Of a stretch of 64,000 nucleotides of DNA, positions 57,789 to 64,000 are shown piece by piece; position 1 is the stretch's first letter; the number at the start of each line of letters is the position of its first letter. Source of the DNA: a candidate division Hyd24-12 bacterium UBA6080 (lineage in GTDB: Bacteria; Fermentibacterota; Fermentibacteria; Fermentibacterales; JCC-6); NCBI GenBank assembly GCA_002436025.1, contig DIXM01000008.1:23562-87561 (forward strand). The letters run 5' to 3'. The position numbers and the translations under genes were made by a program. The notes under the pieces are model-generated. The model did no database searches, was not told the DNA's origin, and was given only the letters and a program-made list of their open reading frames with translations.

Positions 57789-58891
57789 TTATCCACCTCC
57801 GCTTCTATCTCATTGGGGGATATGAGTCTTCCAATTCCGTTCACCCCTGACACACCATTCCTCCCGTTTTTCCCGAACAGGATCTCCCTGTACTGACCGC
57901 CCTGGTTCTCCTCGGCGATTATCACCCGGGAGTACCCCTCCATGATCCGGAGGTACTCCGTGGGAACGGGGAACAGGGTCTTGGCCACGAGGAGGGAGAT
58001 CGGTCTTCCCCTCTTCTCAAGAGACGCCGCGGCTTCCCTGGCCGCTGCGGCCGTGATGCCGAAGGAGAAGAGCAGGGTGTCCGATTCACGCTTGTCGTAC
58101 TCGTATAGGGTGTAGTCATGAAGATTGTGTTCCGTCTTGAAACGCAGCCTTCTGGTGTTCTCCAGGGCCTCGGGTGTCGAGTGCTGAAGGCTGGCGTTCC
58201 TCTCGTGTGTGCTGGCGGTCAACCTTACCTGATGCCCTGTTCCGCCAACGGGCAGGAACGGCGGCACCCCGTCGGCGCCTGCTGCGTAGGGCAGGTAGGC
58301 TTCAGAACCCGAGTAATACTCCCTGGGAACCCTCTCAATGGGCTCGAGCCTCGAAAGGTCGTAGCTCTGAAGGGTCATCACCATCTCCTTGGAGGAGAGC
58401 AGGAAGACCGGGCAGCGAAGCCTTACGGCAAGCCTGACGGACTCGGCGGCAAGGATGTAGCAGTCGTCGAGGTTGGAGGGGCAGAGCGTGGGTATGGGCT
58501 GCCCGCCGGAATTGATGCCATGCAGAAGCGACAGGTCACCCTGGGCTCCGCAGGTGGCAGTACCGGTGGCGGGGCCAAGCCTCTGAACCAGCATGATGAC
58601 CATTGGAAGCTCCATCATGAAGGCCATTCCGATGGATTCGATCATCAGGGCCAGGCCGGGGTACGAAGTGGCGGTGACGGGGAACCGGCCCGCGGCGGAA
58701 AACCCGCTCATCCACTGAAGCGTGGTGATCTCGTCAGGCGCGGGCAGGACAATGGGAAAGCGCCGGCTGGAGTAGGCGTAAAGCAGGTTAGCCGGGGTTA
58801 TGGGGTACCCCACGAACACCTCGGCGCCGGCCTGCACCGCCGCTTCGATCATCAGCCTGGAGCCGTCAATGAAGGCTGTTTGCTTCTCCAT
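57785..58891 (-). CDS. 2-Oxoacid:ferredoxin oxidoreductase alpha subunit
   Basis: 368 residues. Pyruvate:ferredoxin oxidoreductase domains: Gly-Tyr-Pro-Ile-Thr-Pro (about 28-33), DEITTLQWMSGFSAAG, and the transketolase-C-like region with ISLLVAKTLFPVP. Partner of the beta-gamma protein (4-base overlap). Substrate (2-oxoglutarate, branched-chain or aromatic oxoacid) not determinable, but the adjacent ptb/buk favour branched-chain or butyryl-type acyl-CoA. Confidence 0.9.
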   Translation of the reverse strand: MEKQTAFIDGSRLMIEAAVQAGAEVFVGYPITPANLLYAYSSRRFPIVLPAPDEITTLQWMSGFSAAGRFPVTATSYPGLALMIESIGMAFMMELPMVIMLVQRLGPATGTATCGAQGDLSLLHGINSGGQPIPTLCPSNLDDCYILAAESVRLAVRLRCPVFLLSSKEMVMTLQSYDLSRLEPIERVPREYYSGSEAYLPYAAGADGVPPFLPVGGTGHQVRLTASTHERNASLQHSTPEALENTRRLRFKTEHNLHDYTLYEYDKRESDTLLFSFGITAAAAREAAASLEKRGRPISLLVAKTLFPVPTEYLRIMEGYSRVIIAEENQGGQYREILFGKNGRNGVSGVNGIGRLISPNEIEAEVDK

Positions 58892-58892
58892 G

Positions 58893-60317
58893 TCACGCCT
58901 TCCTCCGGAACAGCCTGTCTCCCAGGGTCGAGAGAAGGATCACCGCAAGGGTGGTTATCACGGCGCCGTAAGTCTTGTCCATCTCGAACCAGCCCCGCTG
59001 CTGGGCCAGCATCGTGAAGAAAATTGCCATGGTTCCGATGATGAAGGAGAGCTTCACACCCATGGGGGTTACAAGCTTGCGGGAGTAAAGACCGGTCACG
59101 ATGACGATGGCCCCGATCGCCCTTATTGCGTAGGAGATGTACGCAGTGTCCAGCACCGCGCCCTTGAGGAAGATGGCCATGGGAACGGTTATCACGCTCA
59201 CCAGGATAACGAGTTTCCGGGCTGTTGAGATGATCTTGGCGTCGTCAGCCTTCTTGTTGATCATGCCGTGGTAGATGTCCTTTGCGGCTATTGTCACCAC
59301 GGCGAAGTTGACGGGGCCAACCGTGGAGAGGATGGCCGCCAGAACGCCCGCCAGGGCAAAGGCCCCCAGCACGGGCGATATGAAGGCGGGGGTCTGAAGA
59401 AGTGTGGGAAGGGCGGTCTTGGCCGTTACTTCGACCCCTTCGGGGATGAAAAGCCCGGTTCGGGCGTAAAGGCCAAGGAACGCGGTCATGATGCCGAAGG
59501 GTGCCACGATAAGGCCCGCCAGCATGGAAGCCTTGCGGGCGGTCTTCACGTCTTTGGCTGCAAAGACGGGCTGAATGCTGGCCTGGGCTGCCATTCCACC
59601 CAGAAGCCCTCCCACCAGAAGCGCGATCGCATTGTTCACACCGGCACTGAAGGGGTTGTAAAGGTTGTGGGGGGCTCCCTGTGCAACAAGTGTCTCGGAA
59701 AGCCCTGAAAACCCTCCGACCTTGTCAAGGCCGATGAAGAATGCGATTCCGAGCCCCAGGTACATAGTGACCAGGTACAGGATGCCGGTGATCGCAAGGG
59801 CGTGCATGCCGCCCATGTAGGTGTAGATCATGATGAGGCCCGCGGAGATCACCACGGCCCAGTTCCAGCTCACACCGAACAGGGGCGCCATTACACTGGC
59901 GCAGGTCTGGAGCTGCACGTAGGCCAGGGTTATGTAGGCGATCAGGAAAGCCACGGCGCTGATGGACCGGGCCTGGCTTCCGAAAAGGGTCTCGATCATC
60001 TCGCTAACCGTGTGAACGTCCTTGCGGCGGTAATGGGCCGCCACGGTGAAGCCGATGATCACCATGCCTATTGCGGTGGATATGTTGTAGAAAATGGGCT
60101 GCAGTGAAAGGGTGTTGAACGCCCTCTCGCTGACGCCGATGGTGCTCATCCCTCCAAGCCATTCCGCGGCGACCACCACGGCGCACACCATGGTTCCGAG
60201 GTTCCTTCCCGCAACGAGATAATCGCTTGCGGATTTGCTGGCGACTTTCCGGGTGAGAAGGCCCATGCCCACCACCAGGACGAAATAGCCAAGGATGATA
60301 ATGGCATAGATATTCAT
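58893..60317 (-). CDS. Sodium:solute symporter (SSS family)
   Basis: 474 residues, about 13 membrane helices. Family signature regions: the first helix and loop DYLVAGRNLGTMVCAVVVAAEWLGG, and GVLAAILSTVGPVNFAVVTIAAKDIYH (helix 8, Na site). One base from the korA start. Probably imports a carboxylic acid or amino acid for the operon. Confidence 0.88.
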   Translation of the reverse strand: MNIYAIIILGYFVLVVGMGLLTRKVASKSASDYLVAGRNLGTMVCAVVVAAEWLGGMSTIGVSERAFNTLSLQPIFYNISTAIGMVIIGFTVAAHYRRKDVHTVSEMIETLFGSQARSISAVAFLIAYITLAYVQLQTCASVMAPLFGVSWNWAVVISAGLIMIYTYMGGMHALAITGILYLVTMYLGLGIAFFIGLDKVGGFSGLSETLVAQGAPHNLYNPFSAGVNNAIALLVGGLLGGMAAQASIQPVFAAKDVKTARKASMLAGLIVAPFGIMTAFLGLYARTGLFIPEGVEVTAKTALPTLLQTPAFISPVLGAFALAGVLAAILSTVGPVNFAVVTIAAKDIYHGMINKKADDAKIISTARKLVILVSVITVPMAIFLKGAVLDTAYISYAIRAIGAIVIVTGLYSRKLVTPMGVKLSFIIGTMAIFFTMLAQQRGWFEMDKTYGAVITTLAVILLSTLGDRLFRRKA

Positions 60318-60348
60318 TTGGCCCGCCTTGCTATGTTAAAAACGAACA

Positions 60349-61278
60349 TCAGTTCTGAGAAAGTGTTCTGCCTTCGGCTATGGCCCTTGCCATGGCCATT
60401 GACTTCAAACGGTTCATGCCGTCGTCGGAACGGGAGTTGAGCACCGCCGGCACCCTTGCTCCGAAGACCAGCCCGCCCCAGGAGGCCCCGCCGTGGAACT
60501 TGTAACTTTTGGCCAGTGAGTTCGCGGTCTCGAGGTTCGGGGCAAGTATCATGTCGGGCGCACCGCAGACTGCTGAGCCGGACAGGCCCTTGGTTGCCGC
60601 GCATTCAGCGCAGATCAGGGCGTCGTAACCCAGCGGCCCCTCGACCGTAAAACCCTTGAGCTGCCCCCGGAGGGACATCACGGAAAGGGCGGCCGCATCC
60701 ACCGTGGCCTGCATCTTGGGGTTGACCGTCTCGACGGCGGCCAGGGCCGCTACAAGCACTGGCTTCACGCCCAGTGCGTTCCAGAGGGGTCTTGTGTTCT
60801 CGATTACCGCCGCCTTCTCCTGAAGGGTGGGAAGGATGAGTATGGCGTTGTCGGTTACTGCCAGAAGTTTGGGGTAGGACGGCATCTCGAAAAGGCTCAG
60901 ATTGGAGAGGACCGACGAGGCCCTTATGCCGTTCTCCGAATCGAGGATGGCCTTTATGTACGCCTCGGACTTCACGCTGCCCTTCACGAGGATCAGTGCA
61001 CCGTCCTCCCGAACGGCCCTCACCGCAAGGGCGCTCATCTGCAGGTCGGTTGCAGCGGGGATGATCTCGTACATGGAGGGGTCGTCTCCCGAGAGGGCAA
61101 CGGCCTTCTCCACAGCTTCCCCGGGACCGGTGAGGAAGCACTTGCCTATGAACCCCAGTTCGTGACCTTCCCGAAGGCTTGCCATCACACGGTCATCCGC
61201 GGCGCCTGCCACGGCAACGGGAACCGGGGGTAGCCCCGATACGGCGCCGATCAACTCCTGAAAGCTTCTGATGCTCAT
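60349..61278 (-). CDS. ptb: Phosphate butyryltransferase
   Basis: 309 residues from ATG 61278 (GGAGG upstream). It belongs to the phosphate acetyl/butyryltransferase fold, with QLKGFTVEGPLGYDALI and the C-terminal GGASWGGLVFGARVPAVLNSRSDDG. It turns acyl-CoA plus phosphate into acyl phosphate. Directly downstream of buk (19-base gap). The frame upstream of 61278 overlaps buk and is not used. Confidence 0.92.
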   Translation of the reverse strand: MSIRSFQELIGAVSGLPPVPVAVAGAADDRVMASLREGHELGFIGKCFLTGPGEAVEKAVALSGDDPSMYEIIPAATDLQMSALAVRAVREDGALILVKGSVKSEAYIKAILDSENGIRASSVLSNLSLFEMPSYPKLLAVTDNAILILPTLQEKAAVIENTRPLWNALGVKPVLVAALAAVETVNPKMQATVDAAALSVMSLRGQLKGFTVEGPLGYDALICAECAATKGLSGSAVCGAPDMILAPNLETANSLAKSYKFHGGASWGGLVFGARVPAVLNSRSDDGMNRLKSMAMARAIAEGRTLSQN

Positions 61279-61297
61279 CTTTCCTCCAAGATAAAGA

Positions 61298-62464
61298 TCA
61301 CCCGGTGACCGGGTTGAATACACCGTCTGAGTCCCTGAACGGATAAAGCGGGTCGATCTCGCGTTCGGACAGGATGCAACCCGGCCAGGTGAGGGGCGCC
61401 TCGGTTCCCCGCAGCACCCTCTGGATGCTTTCGGCGATGGCCTCGTTCTCGTTCTCGCCCGGGTACAGGTAAACGGGCGCAACCCTTCCGCACTTGCGAA
61501 CAATCTCCGAGGAGAGGTGCGCAGCGTTCGCCACGCCGCCGGTGACCACTATCCCGTGAAGGTCGAAATCCAGCACCGAGGCCATGGCCCCTATCTCCTT
61601 CACGATCTGGTAGATCATGGCGTCGTAGATGAACGCAGCGAAGGAATCGCCCGATTCCGCGCGGCGAACCATCTCCCTGATGTTCTTGGTTCCCAGGTAG
61701 GCGTAGACGCCCCCGGCGCCGTAGAGCTTCCTGTAGAGCTGGTCGCGGGTGTATTGCCCCGAGAAGCACGCCTCGAGCAGGGGAATGGGAGGTATGCCGC
61801 CCGCCCTCTCCGGGGTGAACGGAGCTCCCTCCATCCTGTTGTCGCTGTCCACTATCCTTCCCCCCACCATGGGGGCGATGGAGTATCCGCCGCCAAGATG
61901 GCATGCCACGCACCGGATCTCCTCGAACTCAAGCGAGAGTTCCCGGGCCAGTTTGCGCACGGTTGCCCTGATGTTCAGGGCGTGCACGAATGAGAACCGG
62001 GGAAAGTCGGGCGCTCCCGAAATGCGGGCAATGGGGGCCATCTCGTCAACGCCTACGGGGTCAACCACGAAAGATGGCACACCCAGGGTGCCAGCCAGGC
62101 GGTAAGATAGCGGTGCGCCAAGGTTGGACGCGTGCTGGTACACCGGCGTGTGAAGGCTGTAGTCCGCAAGCTCGCTGTTGAGGGCGATGACACCGCTTGG
62201 AACCGGGGGAAGCATGCCCCCCAGTGCGCCCACGGCTGAAACGACAGCCCCGGGAGGAAGGTTTTCGGTGAAAAAACGCCTGACGAGCTCCTCGCGGTAA
62301 TCAACCTGGGCGCTGATGGAACTGAACCGGTGAACCATGTCATCGGGGTGCTCGATGGTGCTGGACACAACGTGACAGGGCTCGAGGGCACCCTCGTCCC
62401 GGTAGACCGAACACTTGGTCGTGGTTGAGCCGGTGTTCATAACGAGTATCAATTCGCCGGTCAC
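61298..62464 (-). CDS. buk: Butyrate kinase
   Basis: 388 residues from GTG 62464 (GGGAGG upstream). Acetokinase family: MNTGSTTTKCSVY (6-18), HLGGGYSIAPMVGGRIVDSDNRMEG near 190, and FIYDAMIYQIVKEIGAMASVL, typical of Buk. It makes ATP from acyl phosphate. First gene of a seven-gene operon. Confidence 0.94.
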   Translation of the reverse strand: MTGELILVMNTGSTTTKCSVYRDEGALEPCHVVSSTIEHPDDMVHRFSSISAQVDYREELVRRFFTENLPPGAVVSAVGALGGMLPPVPSGVIALNSELADYSLHTPVYQHASNLGAPLSYRLAGTLGVPSFVVDPVGVDEMAPIARISGAPDFPRFSFVHALNIRATVRKLARELSLEFEEIRCVACHLGGGYSIAPMVGGRIVDSDNRMEGAPFTPERAGGIPPIPLLEACFSGQYTRDQLYRKLYGAGGVYAYLGTKNIREMVRRAESGDSFAAFIYDAMIYQIVKEIGAMASVLDFDLHGIVVTGGVANAAHLSSEIVRKCGRVAPVYLYPGENENEAIAESIQRVLRGTEAPLTWPGCILSEREIDPLYPFRDSDGVFNPVTG

Positions 62465-62551
62465 CGATACCTCCCGACACCGCTAAATGGCGAAAAAATG
62501 CTGTTGCGGCTGAAAAAGTGGAGTTTTTGAATTGGGGTAATATGATAGTTC

Positions 62552-62567
62552 ATGCTCTGAGAAGCAT
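62552..62567. promoter_or_regulatory. Inverted repeat between buk and purC
   Basis: ATGCT-CTGAGA-AGCAT lies in the 132-base gap between the divergent buk and purC starts. It could be an operator or part of a promoter; a TAATAT at 62538-62543 lies beside it. I see no convincing complete promoter here. Confidence 0.3.
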
Positions 62568-62596
62568 TCTCGAACCGGACATGAAAGGAAAAGGCG

Positions 62597-63559
62597 ATGA
62601 TCGACCGCAGCGACATCAGGAAAGAACTGAAGAACTGCCTCGTGGAAACCACCGCCCTCGGCCTCCCCAACGGCCGCAAAGGCAAGGTAAGGGACATCTA
62701 CGACCTGGGCGACAGGCTTCTTCTGGTTACCACGGACAGGCAGAGCGCGTTTGACAGGGTGCTGGCGGCCGTACCCTTCAAGGGACAGGTCCTGAACATG
62801 GTCAGTGCGTGGTGGTTTGAGCGAACCAGGCACATCGTTCCCAACCATGTCATCTCCATCCCCCACCCCAACGCCACCCTGGCGAAGAAACTCGATGTCT
62901 TCCCGGTCGAGTTCGTCATGAGGGGCTACCTCACGGGCAGCACAGGCACCAGCGCCTGGACCCTTTACCAAAACGGCGAACGGAACCTCGGGGGCAACAT
63001 CCTTCCCGACGGCATGAAGAAGAACCAGAGATTCCCCGAACCCATAATCACCCCCACCACAAAGAGCGACGTGCACGACGAGTCCATCACCCCCGAGGGA
63101 ATACTGGAAACCGGCCTCATGAGCCGGGAGGACTGGGAGAAGGCTTCGAACATCGCCTTCAGCCTCTTCCGCTTCGGCATGGAAACCGCACGGAAGAACG
63201 GCCTGATCCTCGTTGACACCAAGTACGAGATGGGCAGGACCGAAAGCGGCGAGATCGTCCTCATCGACGAGATCCACACCCCGGACAGCTCCCGTTACTG
63301 GCTTGCCGAAGGCTATGAGGAACGCTTCGAAAAGGGTATCGACCCCGAAAACATCGACAAGGAGTTCCTCAGGCTCTGGTTCCGCGACAACTGCGACCCC
63401 TACAAAGACGCCGTGCTCCCCGAAGCCCCCGAAGAACTTGTCATTGAGCTTTCCTCAAGGTACATCAAACTCTTCGAGATGATAACCGGCAACGAGTTCA
63501 AACCCATGAGGGGGAACCTTGTCGAGAGCCTTGGGGAGGCCGTTCGCGGCATTATCTGA
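62597..63559 (+). CDS. purC: SAICAR synthase (phosphoribosylaminoimidazole-succinocarboxamide synthase)
   Basis: 320 residues, the long bacterial/eukaryote-type PurC. Motifs: KGKVRDIYD (about 28-36), AFDRVLAAVPFKGQVLN, VRGYL-like FVMRGYLTGS near 112, and VDTKYEMGR near 208. It joins CAIR and aspartate in purine synthesis. Divergent from the buk operon. Confidence 0.96.
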   Translation: MIDRSDIRKELKNCLVETTALGLPNGRKGKVRDIYDLGDRLLLVTTDRQSAFDRVLAAVPFKGQVLNMVSAWWFERTRHIVPNHVISIPHPNATLAKKLDVFPVEFVMRGYLTGSTGTSAWTLYQNGERNLGGNILPDGMKKNQRFPEPIITPTTKSDVHDESITPEGILETGLMSREDWEKASNIAFSLFRFGMETARKNGLILVDTKYEMGRTESGEIVLIDEIHTPDSSRYWLAEGYEERFEKGIDPENIDKEFLRLWFRDNCDPYKDAVLPEAPEELVIELSSRYIKLFEMITGNEFKPMRGNLVESLGEAVRGII

Positions 63560-63639
63560 GAAGGGGGTTTTCAAGCCTCGGTGGCGCGGCGTATCATTCC
63601 GTCCTGACTCTGTAACCGAAAACGGGAAGTGATCGGTAA

Positions 63640-64000
63640 ATGGCATTGTTCGGGAAACTAAGGTACATCACGCCCGGCCTGATTCTCGTATCGGCGGTAT
63701 CACTGGCGGGTTTCGTATTCGTGTACTCCCCGGATAGACTACACACCGAATTCGACGACTCGTACATGTACTGCCGTTATGCATCGAACTTCATCGCGGG
63801 TCACGGATTCTCATGGAACGCCCAGGACGGATCTTCCTTCGGGACTACAAGCCCGGCCTACCTCGTTCTGATCACTCTGCTGAAGCACTTTTCATCCGTG
63901 GATAACTCTCTTCTGCTCAGTGCCGCTTCCTTTTCGGCGGGGCTGGCGGGGTTGCTTCTCCTCATTTTATCAGGATATGCGGGGGGGGGGGGGCATAAAA
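63640..64000 (+). CDS. Membrane glycosyltransferase, N-terminal part (runs off window end)
   Basis: The frame from ATG 63640 is open to the window edge (120 codons). One membrane helix at about 12-32 is followed by a periplasmic loop with Phe-Asp-Asp-Ser-Tyr-Met-Tyr-Cys-Arg-Tyr-Ala, typical of GT-C arabinofuranosyl/mannosyltransferase-like enzymes, then a second helix pair. A run of 13 G (63981-63993) lies in the coding region near the end, so the frame after it is uncertain. GGAAG site upstream. Confidence 0.75.
   Translation, partial: MALFGKLRYITPGLILVSAVSLAGFVFVYSPDRLHTEFDDSYMYCRYASNFIAGHGFSWNAQDGSSFGTTSPAYLVLITLLKHFSSVDNSLLLSAASFSAGLAGLLLLILSGYAGGGGHK

Noticed and set aside
1..64000. CRISPR array, rRNA genes, prophage or insertion sequences
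   Set aside because: No regularly spaced repeats, rRNA motifs, phage structural genes or transposase genes were seen; the RCC1 repeats are coding.

Overview
This window comes from a GC-rich, Gram-negative, probably anaerobic and fermentative bacterium. Three large secreted proteins (33005-34831, 42790-44961, 49680-51590) end in a beta-sandwich with a Gly-Val-Tyr motif of the FlgD-like/type IX sorting kind. Together with a DUF4954-like beta-helix protein, this points to the FCB supergroup or a related candidate phylum such as Fermentibacteria. That placement is inference; there is no rRNA here. Most genes are on the minus strand, packed with 1-13 base overlaps. All four NTGA stop/start overlaps (ATGA, GTGA, TTGA and one CTGA) occur.

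Layout. 1-3.5 kb: a type IV pilus assembly operon (PilM-PilN fusion, lipoprotein, PilO, partial lipoprotein). 3.6-7.5 kb: a small unknown protein, glgC, a three-gene DUF2089/membrane/SHOCT-like set and a degenerate YchF-like GTPase. 7.5-11.5 kb: YihY, GlmS and GlmM (amino-sugar synthesis), then tRNA-Thr(CGT). 11.6-17.6 kb: a beta-barrel protein, a divergent aconitase-superfamily protein, a DUF2161 protein, then a metal-responsive operon (Cu/Zn-type permease with HMA domain, ArsR/SmtB repressor, methyltransferase) with a visible SmtB-like operator, and a Na/Ca exchanger. 17.7-27.1 kb: a REC-GspE/PilB-REC fusion with a small membrane partner, a DUF4954-like protein, PepD, a glutamine amidotransferase, a radical SAM enzyme on an apparently leaderless mRNA, and PepT. 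27.2-32.9 kb: one operon of an HTH-EIIA regulator, pyrB, pyrI, a GT39-like membrane transferase, a B12/radical SAM enzyme and a GT2, ended by a GC-rich hairpin. 33-38.3 kb: a seven-repeat FG-GAP protein and yebC-ruvCAB-queH. 38.3-45 kb: M14 peptidase, GT9, polysaccharide pyruvyl transferase (CTG start) and three zinc-ribbon membrane-associated proteins of unknown function. 45-48.3 kb: long-form urocanase, HAD phosphatase, beta-barrel protein. 48.3-54.5 kb: an accessory stretch with small orphan genes, an RCC1-repeat protein and three type II toxin-antitoxin pairs. 54.6-62.5 kb: a seven-gene energy operon (butyrate kinase, phosphate butyryltransferase, Na/solute symporter, 2-oxoacid:ferredoxin oxidoreductase, CysC, MFS). 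62.6-64 kb: purC and the start of a membrane glycosyltransferase interrupted by the window end just after a 13-G run.

How the genes work together. The kor-ptb-buk set would turn 2-oxoacids into acyl-CoA, acyl phosphate and then acid plus ATP, fed by peptide breakdown (PepD, PepT, M14 peptidase). GlmS/GlmM, GT2, GT9, GT39-like and pyruvyl transferase genes supply envelope glycans. The strongest candidates for something undescribed are the three-gene zinc-ribbon cassette in the glycan operon, the REC-ATPase-REC pilus motor, the Cx4C aconitase-like protein and the CTG-initiated pyruvyl transferase.
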